From NCBI GenBank assembly GCA_052144935.1, contig JBKQPR010000098.1, positions 1 through 30,408 of the forward strand: a DNA stretch of 30,408 nucleotides. The letters are read 5' to 3'. Position 1 is the first letter of the stretch. Every line of letters begins with the position of its first letter. Below are positions 1-11,860 of this stretch, piece by piece. The position numbers and the translations under genes are program-made. This stretch comes from JOPF133 sp052144935. GTDB lineage: Bacteria; Acidobacteriota; Terriglobia; Bryobacterales; Bryobacteraceae. Under the pieces are notes generated by a model that worked only from the letters and a program-made list of their open reading frames with translations, was not told the origin of the DNA and did no database searches.

Positions 1-786
1 TCCCGAACCAGTTTGTCTTCCCGGCCGGCCCGACCATCTGCCTAACGCAAAATGGCGCCGTCCGGTCCCGCCCGGGCGGGTCACTCTTGGTGAGCAAACT
101 AGGGTAATTTCTCGCGCGCGCCGAAGCCCGGTGAGCATCTCGTACAACACCACGCCAAAGGACCAGATGTCGGCGCGCTTGTCGACCACGACGCCGCGCG
201 CCTGTTCGGGCGCCATGTAAGCGGCCGTCCCCATGATCACGCCCAATTGCGTGGCGCGCATGGTGAGTGTCGGCGAAGTGGCCGGGTCGGCTGCGGCGGC
301 GGGCGGCTCGGCGATTTTGGCCAGGCCGAAGTCCAGCACCTTGACGGCGCCTTCGGCTGTGATCTTGACGTTGGCCGGTTTCAGGTCGCGATGCACCACC
401 CCGCGTTCATGCGCGTATTCGAACGCCTCGGCGATCTGTCTGGCGATCGGCAGGGCCTCGTCCAGCGCGATGGGCCCCTGTCCCATCCGCTCCGCCAGCG
501 TCGGCCCTTCTACCAACTCCATCACCAGCGCCCGCTCTTCCACGCCGTAAATCGCCGCGATATTGGGATGGTTCAGCGACGCCAGCACCTGCGCCTCGCG
601 CGTGAAGCGCGCCATCCGGTCGGCATCCTGCGCGAAGGCCTCGGGCAGGATCTTGATGGCCACCTCGCGCCCCAGCTTGGTGTCGGTAGCGCGCCACACT
701 TCGCCCATCCCGCCCTGTCCCAGCTTGGCGGTGATGCGGTAATGCGCAATGGTCTTGCTCGCCAGCGGCGAGTGCTGTGGGCTCAT
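1..786 (-). pseudogene. Ser/Thr protein kinase, C-lobe interrupted; runs off the window
   Basis: The frame opens with ATG at 786-784 and has no stop down to base 1. Residues 1-220 are a typical bacterial Hanks-type kinase: glycine loop GQGGMGEV, VAIK lysine, HRDLKPAN catalytic loop, DFG, APE, and DIWSFGVVLYEM. The first ~102 residues are identical to those of the next gene upstream (start 3503). After EMLTG (about base 127) the expected continuation (GRRLFxGxTVSDT in the paralogues) is absent. The remaining ~42 codons look unrelated and give no kinase match in the other frames. Subdomains X-XI, the membrane helix and the propeller are therefore missing from the visible part. The start overlaps the previous stop as ATGA (786-783), so translation is probably coupled. 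The break looks like an insertion or deletion, but the window edge hides what lies beyond. Kinase identity is sure; the pseudogene status is inferred. Confidence 0.75.
67..80. repeat. 14-bp perfect GC palindrome beside the kinase break
   Basis: CCCGCCCGGGCGGG is a perfect palindrome. It lies in the ~125 bp that do not align with the kinase family, so it probably belongs to whatever sequence replaced the 3' part of the kinase gene. Function unknown. Confidence 0.4.
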
Positions 787-3503
787 TTGGCTCCCGGAAT
801 CCTCCTCTTCAGCTCATCCAAGAAGTTCTGCAGGAAAACCACGTGTACCGAACCTTTCTCCGTCCCCGCGGCTTCCGGCAGGGGGAACACCGCGAAGCGC
901 TTGCCATCGGGCGCCAAGGCCAGGTTCGAATTACCGGGATTGAAGATCTGCTTCTCGGACCAAACGCGCGGCTTGCCAGGCACGAACGAATCGCCATCCA
1001 CCGTGTAATCCATTACCATGATGCGGCTGTCCGCGGTTTCATAGAACAGTTCCCGCCCGTTGTTGGACCAGAATCCGTATAGGCCGCCTCCGTTCGAGAT
1101 CTGCCACTTGCCGCCCCGCCCGCCGGGGAAAGGCCGCACGTAGACCTCCCACGTTCCCGTTTCGTTGGCCCGGTACGCGATCCATCGTCCGTCCGGTGAG
1201 AACGTCGGTACCATCTCATCAGATGGCGTTGCCAGAAACGGCTCCGGCTTGCCCGCCTTGGGGTGATCGGGATCGCTCGTGTCCAGCGGCAGCGTCCAAA
1301 GGTCAAAACCGGTTTCAGAATTGGATTCGTGGTACGCCAGGCGCCGGCCGTCGGGAGAGAAGGACCACGGAATGATGGCTTCTTGAGCTGCGAGGAGTAC
1401 CTCTGGCTCTCCGGATCCGTCGCTGCGAATCCACGTAATGGAACCGTTGGCAGTCGAGAGGAAGGCTATGTGCTTCCCGTCAGGTGCCCAGACCGGCGTC
1501 TGGGCATGCCCCCCGAACGTGAGCCGTGTGGTCGTCTCCCGCCCCACCTCATAGACATAGATCTCGTTGCCGCTGCTGGAGCTCATCGTCACCGCCAGCC
1601 GGCGCCCATCTGGCGAAAAGCGGGGTAAGACATAGGTGCCCGGGGTGGCGAGCAGAGGCTGTGTTTTTCCGGAGCTGTCGAGCCACACCACCGGCCAGGT
1701 CTGAGCCGCCCCTTTGCCTTCCAGGTACACCAAGGTCCCGTGCCCGGCGGGCGCCGCGGAAAAGTCAAACTGACCTCCGCCCTGAATCGCACTTGCAGCC
1801 ACATTTTCCGTCAGCGGTACGGGCGTGCCTTGAAGTTCCAGCCGGACCGTGTCGAAGGCTACGCCGAAGAGCACGCCCTGATGCAGGTAGACCGGGTAAC
1901 TGTGGCCGTTCGCCGGGAGATACCGGCCGAAGTATCCCCCGGTTACCAGCGTCTTGGTCACGCCGGTCTTCAGCGACATCGCTTCTACGCTGGCGTTCTC
2001 CATCCCGGAGGCGCTGGGAGCGGCCGTGAAGAGAATGGCTTGCCCTCCCGGTAGGATCTGTGGCCAGCGGTGGGTTGCCTGTCCTTTACCCAGCCTGGCG
2101 AATGGCTGAGGCGTCCCTCCGGCGTCGGGCACGCGGGCGAGACCGGATATCCGGTTCAGCGCCGCGATAATGGTTCCGTCTCCCCCCCAACTGGCGCCGT
2201 AATCAAACGGGGCATCGCTCAGAGTGAGCGCCGCTCCACCCTGGACGGAGATTTTCTTAAGCTTGCCATCCGCGAAGAATCCGATCCATTGGCTGTCGGG
2301 AGAGAAGAACGCATCGCGGCCGTTTCCGGTGCCGGGCAGCAGGGTGGTCTGAGCCTGGTCCAGCAGCCTGGTGGCAAGCTGCTGTTTGCCATCGGGAGCG
2401 CGCGCCGGAAAGACCAGCCGCCGGCCGTCGGGTGATATGGCGGCGGTGAGATTGATGCCCGTCATCGCATTCGGTCCCAAGTCCACGCTCAGGCGTGTCA
2501 GAGGATAATCCACAGGCCGCGTGGCGCGCCAGGCGAGCCACCATCCCGCACCGGCAACCACCATCAGCACCCCTGCGATTGCCCATGGAATCCAGGTAGG
2601 GCGGGCTTCAGCCCGCCGCGGAGCCTCCGCTCCGCTCCCCGCCACCGCCTCCTCAATCTCCAGCCGCGCATCCGCCACATCCGCCAGCCGCCGCCTGCGG
2701 TCCCGCTCCAAACACCTTCGCAGCAGCCTCCGTATGGCCCCCGGCGTTTCCGCCGGCAGCAAACTCCAGTCCACCTCCGTCTTCAACACCGCCGCCAGCG
2801 TGTCCGAAACCGTCTCCCCCGCGAACAGCCGCCGCCCCGCCAGCATCTCCCAAAGCACCACCCCAAACGCCCAGATGTCGGCCCGCTTATCCACCACCCC
2901 GCCGCGCGCCTGCTCCGGCGCCATGTATCCCACCGTGCCCAGGATCACCCCCGCGATCGTCGGCGACATCGTCAGCGTGGGCGAGTTCTCCCCGCCGCCC
3001 GCCGCCGCTTCCGCCACCTTGGCCAGCCCGAAATCCAGCACCTTCACCGTGCCGTCCTGCCTCACCTTGACGTTCCCCGGCTTCAAATCCCGGTGCACGA
3101 TCCCTTTCTCGTGCGCCGCCTCCAGCGCCTCCGCAATCTGCCGCGCAATCGCCAGCGCTTCCTCCACCGCCAGCGGCCCCTGGGCGCCCGCTGGCTGTCC
3201 CATCCGCTCCGCCAGCGTCGGCCCTTCCACCAACTCCATCACCAGGGCGCGCTCTTCCACCCCGTAAATCGCCGCGATATTCGGATGGTTCAGCGACGCC
3301 AGCACCTGCGCCTCGCGCGTGAACCGCGCCATCCGGTCGGCATCCTGCGCGAAGGCCTCCGGCAGAATCTTAATGGCCACCTCGCGCCCCAGCTTGGTGT
3401 CGGTAGCGCGCCACACTTCGCCCATCCCGCCCTGCCCCAGCTTGGCGGTGATCCGGTAATGCGCAATGGTCTTGCTCGCCAGCGGCGAGTGCTGTGGGCT
3501 CAT
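783..3503 (-). CDS. Ser/Thr protein kinase with C-terminal TolB/PD40 beta-propeller
   Basis: A 906-aa membrane sensor-kinase architecture. Residues ~16-285 are a Hanks-type kinase: glycine loop GQGGMG at 23-28, VAIK with Lys45, alpha-C Glu64, HRDLKPGN with Asp139, DFG at 157-159, APE at 195-197. All catalytic residues are present, so it should be active (RD kinase). One hydrophobic helix at ~305-325 follows, then an extracytoplasmic propeller built from repeats of the SPDGRRL/APDGKHI type. The protein ends in an NFLDELKRRIPGAK tail shared with the next paralogue. By analogy with this family, the propeller would sense or bind in the periplasm and the kinase would signal inside; the ligand is unknown. 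The start ATG overlaps the stop of the upstream kinase (3503-3500, ATGA), and its own TGA overlaps the downstream start. Its N-lobe is shared with the 786 gene and most of its C-lobe with the 6145 gene. Confidence 0.93.
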   Translation of the reverse strand: MSPQHSPLASKTIAHYRITAKLGQGGMGEVWRATDTKLGREVAIKILPEAFAQDADRMARFTREAQVLASLNHPNIAAIYGVEERALVMELVEGPTLAERMGQPAGAQGPLAVEEALAIARQIAEALEAAHEKGIVHRDLKPGNVKVRQDGTVKVLDFGLAKVAEAAAGGGENSPTLTMSPTIAGVILGTVGYMAPEQARGGVVDKRADIWAFGVVLWEMLAGRRLFAGETVSDTLAAVLKTEVDWSLLPAETPGAIRRLLRRCLERDRRRRLADVADARLEIEEAVAGSGAEAPRRAEARPTWIPWAIAGVLMVVAGAGWWLAWRATRPVDYPLTRLSVDLGPNAMTGINLTAAISPDGRRLVFPARAPDGKQQLATRLLDQAQTTLLPGTGNGRDAFFSPDSQWIGFFADGKLKKISVQGGAALTLSDAPFDYGASWGGDGTIIAALNRISGLARVPDAGGTPQPFARLGKGQATHRWPQILPGGQAILFTAAPSASGMENASVEAMSLKTGVTKTLVTGGYFGRYLPANGHSYPVYLHQGVLFGVAFDTVRLELQGTPVPLTENVAASAIQGGGQFDFSAAPAGHGTLVYLEGKGAAQTWPVVWLDSSGKTQPLLATPGTYVLPRFSPDGRRLAVTMSSSSGNEIYVYEVGRETTTRLTFGGHAQTPVWAPDGKHIAFLSTANGSITWIRSDGSGEPEVLLAAQEAIIPWSFSPDGRRLAYHESNSETGFDLWTLPLDTSDPDHPKAGKPEPFLATPSDEMVPTFSPDGRWIAYRANETGTWEVYVRPFPGGRGGKWQISNGGGLYGFWSNNGRELFYETADSRIMVMDYTVDGDSFVPGKPRVWSEKQIFNPGNSNLALAPDGKRFAVFPLPEAAGTEKGSVHVVFLQNFLDELKRRIPGAK
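2600..2630. repeat. Paired hairpins in the kinase-to-membrane linker
   Basis: GGCGGGCT-TC-AGCCCGCC (2600-2617) is followed directly by GCGGAG-C-CTCCGC (2618-2630). Both sit inside the coding sequence, in the linker just before the membrane helix. A related sequence occupies the same place in the paralogue at 5316-5340. The reading frame is kept. Confidence 0.75.
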
Positions 3504-6145
3504 TTGGCTCCCGGAATCCTCCGCTTCAGCTCATCCAAAAAGTTCTGCAGGAAAACCACGTGTACCGAACCTTTGTCGGTCCCCGCGGCTTCCGGCATGG
3601 GGAATACCGCGAAGCGCTTGCCGTCCGGCGCCAGGTCCAGGTTCAAATTACCGGCATAAAAAATCTGCTTATCCGACCAAACGCGCGGCTTGCCGGGTAC
3701 CAACGAATCGCCATTCACCGTGTAATCCACCACCATGATGCGGTGGTCCGTGGTTTCGTAGAACAGTTCCCGGCCGTTGTTGGACCAGACTCCGTACAGC
3801 CCTCCTCCAGTCGAGATCTGCCACTTGCCGCCCCGCCCGCCGGGAAAGGGCCGCACGTAAATCTGGGACGTTCCCGATTCATTGGAACGGTAAGCGATCC
3901 ATCGTCCGTCGGGCGAGAACATCGGTACAAGCTCATCCGCCGGCGTTACCAGAAACGCCTCCGGCTTGCCCGCCTTGGGGTGCTCGGGATCGCTCGTATC
4001 CAGCGGCAGCGTCCATATGTCCGTACCGGTCTCGGAATGGAATTCGCGGTAGGCCAGGTGCTGGCCGTCGGGAGAAAAGGACCACGGCACCACCGGGTTT
4101 TGGGCAGCCAGGATCTGCTGTGGTTGTCCGGAGCCGTCGCTGCGGATCCACCAGATCCCGTACTCCCTGCCGGACCGGTTGAAGGCCATGTGCCTCCCGT
4201 CGGGGGCCCACACCGGTAAATCCGCGCCCCCCCCGAAGGTGAGCCGGGTCATTATCTCCCGCTGCCAGTCATACGAGTAAATGTCGGAGCCGCTGCCGGT
4301 ACTCACGGTCAGCGCCAGCCGCCGCCCGTCCGGCGAAAACCGCGGCGTGGCATACGCTCCCGGCGTGGCTATCAGAGGTTGCATCTTCCCGGAACTGTCC
4401 AGCCACATCACCGGGTACGTCTGACCCGTCCGCTTGCCCGCCAGGTATACCAAGGTCCCGTGCCCCGAGGGCGCCGCGGAAAAGTCAAATTGGCCGCCGC
4501 CCACAATCGGGCTTGCCGCCACATCTTCCAGGAGCGGCACGGGCACGCCTTGAACCTCCAGCCGGCCGGAGTCGAAGGCCACACCGAACAGAACGCCTTG
4601 ATGCAGGTAGACCAGATAACCGCGGCTACCGCCAACCGGCAGCACTCGGCCGAAGTATGCCTCCGGCGCCAGCGTCTTGGTCACGCCACTGCTTAACGAC
4701 ATGGCTTCTATGCTGGCGTCCTCCGTCCCGGCTACATGGGCAGAGCCCGTGAAGAGAATCGAGTGGCCTCCCGGTAGGATCTGCGGCCAACGGTGGGTCG
4801 CCACACCGTTACTCAGTGTGGTAAGCGGCTGAGGCCTCCCCCCGGCGGCGGGCACACGCGAGAGGCCCGAGTTCATGCTCAACCCCGCGACAATCGTTCC
4901 ATCTTCTCCCCAACTGGCGCCGGAATCGGACGTGACATCGCATACGGTCACCGGCGCTCCGCCCTGGAAGGACATTTTCTTTAGCTTGCCATCCGCGAAG
5001 AATCCGAGCCATTGGCTGTCGGGAGAGAAAAACGGATCGCGGCCGTTTTCCGTCTCGGGCAGCAGGGTGGCTTGGGTCTGCTCCAGCAGCCGTGTAGCAA
5101 GCGCCTGCTTGCCGTTCGGCCCTCGCGCCGGAAAGACCAGCCGCCGCCCGTCGGGGGAAATGGCAGCGGTGAGATTGCCCGTCATCGCATCGGGCCCCAA
5201 ATCCACGCTCAGCCGGGTCAGAGGATAATCCACCGTCCGCGTCGCGCGCCAGGCGATCCACGCGCAGCCCGCCGCCACCACCGCCAGCCCCCCCGCTATT
5301 ACCCAAGGGAGCCAAGTGGGGCGGGCTTTAGCCTGCCAACCCTTGCCTTCCGCCCCCTCTCCAATCGCCTCCTCAATCTCAATCCGCACATCCGCGATAT
5401 CGTGCCACCTCTGCCGCGGGTCCTTGCGCAAACACCGCTCCACGATGGGCCGCACCCGCACCGGGATCGGCGACAAATCCACCTCCGTCTTCAACACCGC
5501 CGCCAGCGTATCCGAAACCGTATCCCCCGTGAACAGCCGCCGCCCCGCAAGCAGCTCCCACAGCACCACCCCAAACGCCCAGATGTCCGCCCGCTTATCT
5601 ACCGCCCCGCCGCGCGCCTGTTCCGGCGCCATGTACGCCGCCGTGCCCAGAATCACTCCCGCGATCGTCGGCGACATCGTCAGCGTGGGCGAGTTCTCCC
5701 CGCTGCCCGACGCCCCTGCCGCCACCTTGGCCAGTCCGAAATCCAGCACCTTCACTGTGCCGTCCGGTTTCACCTTGACATTCCCCGGCTTCAAATCCCG
5801 ATGCACGATCCCTTTCTCGTGCGCCGCCTCCAGCGCCTCCGCAATCTGCCGCGCGATCGCCAGCGCTTCCTCCACCGCCAGCGGTCCCTTCGGCGCCTCC
5901 CCTTCGATCAACTCCATCACCAAATAGTCCGGCCCCACATCGTACAACTGGCAGATATTCGGATGGTTCAGCGCCGCGATCGCCCGCGCCTCCCTCTCAA
6001 ACCGCTCCGTGAACCTCTCCTGCGACACCTTGATCGCCACGTCGCGTCCCACCCGCGGATCGTGCGCCCGATACACCTCGCCCATCCCGCCCGCGCCAAT
6101 CAGCCCCACGATCTGGTAAGGTCCCAGGCAATCCCCGGCTTTCAT
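3500..6145 (-). CDS. Ser/Thr protein kinase with C-terminal TolB/PD40 beta-propeller (mosaic paralogue)
   Basis: An 881-aa protein with the same plan as its downstream neighbour. Kinase residues ~10-260: glycine loop GAGGMG at 17-22, Lys39, HRDLKPGN with Asp117, DFG at 135-137, APE at 173-175. A membrane helix lies at ~279-299, then a PD40-type propeller. It looks like a hybrid. Residues ~24-82 nearly match the kinase starting at 8740 (the EVYRAHDPRVGRDVAIK to YLVMELIEG stretch), while from GPLAVEEALAIARQ onward it follows the 783-3503 kinase, including the identical C-terminal tail. The switch lies at the hinge between kinase lobes. It overlaps both neighbours by ATGA (6145-6142 and 3503-3500), implying one transcript with coupled translation. 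The catalytic set is complete, so activity is expected; the substrate is unknown. Confidence 0.93.
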   Translation of the reverse strand: MKAGDCLGPYQIVGLIGAGGMGEVYRAHDPRVGRDVAIKVSQERFTERFEREARAIAALNHPNICQLYDVGPDYLVMELIEGEAPKGPLAVEEALAIARQIAEALEAAHEKGIVHRDLKPGNVKVKPDGTVKVLDFGLAKVAAGASGSGENSPTLTMSPTIAGVILGTAAYMAPEQARGGAVDKRADIWAFGVVLWELLAGRRLFTGDTVSDTLAAVLKTEVDLSPIPVRVRPIVERCLRKDPRQRWHDIADVRIEIEEAIGEGAEGKGWQAKARPTWLPWVIAGGLAVVAAGCAWIAWRATRTVDYPLTRLSVDLGPDAMTGNLTAAISPDGRRLVFPARGPNGKQALATRLLEQTQATLLPETENGRDPFFSPDSQWLGFFADGKLKKMSFQGGAPVTVCDVTSDSGASWGEDGTIVAGLSMNSGLSRVPAAGGRPQPLTTLSNGVATHRWPQILPGGHSILFTGSAHVAGTEDASIEAMSLSSGVTKTLAPEAYFGRVLPVGGSRGYLVYLHQGVLFGVAFDSGRLEVQGVPVPLLEDVAASPIVGGGQFDFSAAPSGHGTLVYLAGKRTGQTYPVMWLDSSGKMQPLIATPGAYATPRFSPDGRRLALTVSTGSGSDIYSYDWQREIMTRLTFGGGADLPVWAPDGRHMAFNRSGREYGIWWIRSDGSGQPQQILAAQNPVVPWSFSPDGQHLAYREFHSETGTDIWTLPLDTSDPEHPKAGKPEAFLVTPADELVPMFSPDGRWIAYRSNESGTSQIYVRPFPGGRGGKWQISTGGGLYGVWSNNGRELFYETTDHRIMVVDYTVNGDSLVPGKPRVWSDKQIFYAGNLNLDLAPDGKRFAVFPMPEAAGTDKGSVHVVFLQNFLDELKRRIPGAK
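5316..5340. repeat. Linker repeat, degenerate hairpin
   Basis: The plus strand reads GTGGGGCGGGCTTTAGCC and then TGCCAAC, with an imperfect GGCGGGCT/AGCCTGCC stem. It sits in the kinase-to-membrane linker, at the position equivalent to 2600-2617, and shares the GTGGGGC...GCCTGCCAAC ends with the copy at 12728-12753. Confidence 0.65.
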
Positions 6146-8740
6146 TGCGCGCCCCCTCCTTTCTTCAACAGCGCCGGCCAGTTGACGATCACCGTCAGCG
6201 GCTGCGCGCCGTGCTGTGGCGTGGCGCGCACCAGGAAGCGCTGCCCATCAGGCGCGGCCTCATAAGGGCTGTAGCCGATGTCATCCGCCGGCAGCGGGAA
6301 CAGTTCGCGGGGAGCCGAAGGCTCGACTGAGTTGGCCCCCAGCCTCAGGCTTACCGCCATCAGCCTGTAATCCGGCGAAACGTAGAACAGCTCGCGCCCG
6401 CCTGCGCCCCATTGGGGATATTGCCCTCCGCCCGTCGAGATCCGCGTCGCCCCGCGCGGCTCCGGGAAAGCCTGGATGTAGATTTCGTACCTCCCGGTCT
6501 CATCCGACTGGTAAGCGATCCAACGCGGCGGAGCCTCGGGTGAGAACCGCCCCCACCCTTCGTTAAACGGCGTCTGCAGGTAGGGTTTCGGCTGGGCGTC
6601 TGGCGCCAGTTTGCCTTCGGGCGTCACAGGCAGAATCCATAGGTCCCGCTGCGTGTGGGGATCGATCTCAAAGTACAGGACAAACCGCCCGTCGCGGGAC
6701 CAGTCCGTGGCGTCCCGCAGGTTCGCCGATTGAGTGACACCCTGTTCGCTGCCCGCGCCGCTCGACTCCTTGCGAAACAGATTCCCCCAAGACGCCCGTG
6801 CGGTACATAATCGTCCCACCATCGGGGGCCCAGACGGGATAGAGATTGACGCCTGAATTGGAGGTGAACCGGCTGGAAACGCCGCGCTCCACTTCCAGCA
6901 GCCAAAGATCGTTACCGCCAGGCCTGTCGCGAGACACCGCGGCGCGGCGTCCGTCGGGCGACAGCCGGAACGTGCTGTACTCGCCTGGTTCGCCCACCAC
7001 TCCGAGCGGCTTTCCCGCACGGTCCAGCCAAGTGAATTGGCTGGAGGTGTTGGAAGCGCTGTACAACAGCAGTCCGCTGGCCGATACCGCGACATTCATC
7101 TGCCCTGTTGCAGCCCTAGCCACCGGATCTGCCACCGGATGAGCTTCACCTGCAAGTTGGAGCGTACCGGCCTTAATTTCCTGGGCGAACAAGGTCCCGC
7201 CGCGCTGCCAGAGCAAGTAGCTCTTCCCGTCGTTGCCCGGGGCGTACAGGGCATTGGTGTCCGATCTCAACAGCCGGACTCGTTCGGCGGGCTTGGCGAA
7301 GGAAGCCGCATAGACGCCGGTGTTCTCCGGCTTGTCGCTCCGGACCCAGTACAGGAAGCGCCCGTCCGGAAGCACCTGCGGCCAGACATGGCTGGCCTCA
7401 CCGTGCGCGACATCCAGCGTCGTTAGCGGTGACGGCGCTCCACCGGATGCCGGGACCCGGAACAAGCCCGAAGTCAACGTTCCAAATAGGATCTGTCCGT
7501 CGCTCGACCACGCGCCGCCGCGGCCTAGAGCCACGTCGCAAATTGCCATCGGCGATCCACCGGCCACGTCCACGCGCTGCAGCTTGGCGGCTGTAAAGAA
7601 GGCGATGGATTTGCCGTCGCCGGACCAGAAGGGATAGGCCGCGCCTTCGGTTCCGGGGATGAGCCGCGCGGTAGCGCCATCTAGCGGCCGCACCCACAGT
7701 CCGTTCTTTCCGTTACCCGAGGCCACAAAGGCGGCTGTTCGGCCATCGGGCGATAGCGCCATGCCGCCGACACCGGTTCCAAAAATAAACCGGCCACCCT
7801 CGGGCGGGTCGATCTGGAGCCGGAACGACCGATCGTCACCGGGCGCCTGCCGGAAGTGCGACACCGCCCAGCCCCCGCCCGCGCCAATTACCAGTGTCGC
7901 CGCCGCAGCGATCCACAGCGAGCGCCGGCTCGGCTTGGCCGCGGCTGAAGGCGCCGGCTGCTCCATCGCCCACCCCATCGCCGCCTTCAAATCCCGCGCC
8001 GTCTGAAACCGCTGCTCCGGGTCCTTCGCCAGCGCCCGCCTCACCACCCGCGCCAGCGGCATCCCCGCCTCCAAAGGCGCCGGCTCCCGCTCCAGAATCG
8101 CCGCGATCACGCTCGCCGCGCTCTCCCCCTCAAACGCCCGCTTCCCCGTCAGCATCTCGTACAGCACACACCCAAAGCTGAACAAATCGCTGCGCGTGTC
8201 AGTCTCTTTCCCCTGCACCTGCTCCGGCGACATATACTGCAAGGTCCCCAGGATCTGCCCCTTCTGCGTCATCGCCTGCGTCACCGTCTCGTCGGACTCC
8301 GCCAACGAGACCGTCTGCTTGGCCAGCCCGAAATCCAGCAGCTTGATCCCCTGCCTCGTCACCAAAATGTTGGCCGGCTTCAAATCCCGATGCGTGATGC
8401 TCTTCTTATGCGCCGCATCCAGCGCATCCAGGATCTGCCCCGCATACTCCACGGCTTTCTCCACCGGCAGCGGCCCCCCCAGCGGCTTGCCCTCGATCAA
8501 CTCCATCACCAGATAATTCGGCCCCACGTCGTACAACTGGCAGATATTCGGATGATTCAGCGCCGCAATCGCCCGCGCCTCCCGCTCGAACCGTTCGGTG
8601 AACCTCTCCTGCGACACCTTGATCGCCACGTCGCGTCCCACCCTCGGGTCGTGCGCCCGATACACCTCGCTCATGCCCCCCGAGCCGAGTGGCGCGAGGA
8701 TCTCGTAAGGCCCCACGCGTGTCCCCACGGCAAGCAGCAT
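6142..8740 (-). pseudogene. Ser/Thr protein kinase with beta-propeller, split by a one-base frameshift
   Basis: Two overlapping frames make one gene. The first (8740 to 6668) covers kinase, membrane helix and most of the propeller. The second supplies the end, down to 6142 (tail NWPALLKKGGGAQ). The crossover is at a C5 run, 6784-6788: removing one C joins MYRTGVLG to NLFRKESSGAG and makes the whole 866 codons (865 aa), matching the paralogues' size. Kinase motifs: GSGGMSEV loop (Ser24 where the paralogues have Gly), Lys41, HRDLKPAN with Asp119, DFG at 136-138. The helix is at ~272-292. It is the first gene of the minus-strand operon. A TAGAAT hexamer 9 nt before the ATG suggests a leaderless start, and its TGA overlaps the next ATG. 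The frameshift may be a sequencing error, a true mutation, or slippage at the homopolymer. Confidence 0.85.
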
Positions 8741-8749
8741 AATGCGCTG

Positions 8750-8755
8750 ATTCTA
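8750..8755 (-). promoter_or_regulatory. -10-like hexamer TAGAAT of the minus-strand kinase operon
   Basis: TAGAAT on the minus strand ends 9 nt before ATG 8740, so transcription would begin at or next to the start codon. No convincing -35 box or Shine-Dalgarno is visible. Confidence 0.4.
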
Positions 8756-8809
8756 CCCCATCCGCTCATCCAACGATTCAGTACCCGTCTTGCGCTTCTT
8801 TCTCCGTGT

Positions 8810-8880
8810 CAATTTTCATCCTTATGTGTTGTCTTCCCTTTGCGCTACTTTGCGCCTTGGCGGCTTGGCGAGAGATTCTT
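8810..8880 (+). repeat. Dispersed repeat segment, TTTGCGCCTTGGCGG type
   Basis: A CTTTGCGCTACTTTGCGCC-like stretch ending TTGGCGGCTTGGCGAGAG, preceded by TTTCTCCGTGTC. Its style and CTCCGTGTC core resemble the repeat copies at 8971, 11769, 14560, 14669 and 17804. Boundaries are approximate. Confidence 0.45.
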
Positions 8881-8884
8881 AGTG

Positions 8885-8907
8885 CTTGACCGCGTCTTCG
8901 CGTCAAG
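8885..8907. repeat. Hairpin CTTGACCGCG-TCTT-CGCGTCAAG
   Basis: A nine-pair stem with one bulged C and a TCTT loop. No T-tract follows, so it is not a standard terminator. It lies between the divergent kinase groups and could be a regulator site or an mRNA structure. Confidence 0.4.
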
Positions 8908-8970
8908 TCCCAGCGCGCCCCGATGTAGTACAATCATCGACACACCACATGCCACCGCGGCTCTGCCTCA

Positions 8971-9019
8971 CTCTTGCCTTTCTCCGCGCTTCCTCCGTGT
9001 TCTCCGTGTCTCCGCGGTG
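8971..9019 (+). repeat. Dispersed repeat, copy 1 (CTCCGTGTTCTCCGTGTC family)
   Basis: Core TCTCCGCGCTTCCTCCG, then TGTTCTCCGTGTCTCCGC, then GGTG. It ends 27 bp before the kinase ATG. Full copies recur at 14560 and 14669, a partial one at 11769, and a divergent one at 17804. All are in the same orientation. Confidence 0.8.
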
Positions 9020-9046
9020 CAATTCAAGCGCGGCCCCCGAGCCCAG

Positions 9047-11746
<2,700 letters not shown>

Positions 11747-11860
11747 CCACATGCCGGCGAAGCCCCTCACTCTTGTCTTCCTCCGCGCTTCCTCCGTGTT
11801 CTCCGTGTCGGGGCGCCCATCCTGGGCCCGGTGCAATTCAAGCGGACCCCCCGAGGCGGG
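11747..11860 (+). promoter_or_regulatory. Repeat-bearing leader between the tandem kinases
   Basis: Contains a shortened dispersed-repeat copy (11769-11809, CTCCGCGCTTCCTCCGTG and the TTCTCCGTGTC that follows). The GTGCAATTCAAGCG block (11831) is also present before kinase 1 at 9017. The shared leader shows that the duplicated unit included it. No clear terminator is visible after the stop at 11746. Confidence 0.55.

Larger units (their letters stand above)
8741..9046. promoter_or_regulatory. Divergent intergenic region between the two kinase groups
   Basis: These 306 bp hold no gene. They contain a TAGAAT hexamer for the minus-strand operon (8755-8750), a hairpin (8885-8907), a possible -10 TACAAT (8929-8934) for the plus-strand kinase, and two dispersed-repeat segments (about 8810-8880 and 8971-9019). 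The second repeat runs up to a GTG at 9017 that is in frame with the kinase at 9047. About 100 bp of this leader (8943-9046) resemble the leader of the second plus-strand kinase (11748-11860). Confidence 0.6.

Noticed and set aside
8390..9046. N-terminal extension of plus-strand kinase 1
   Set aside because: The frame is open by chance across the antisense of the minus-strand kinase and a dispersed repeat; the domain begins at 9047 as in its paralogue.
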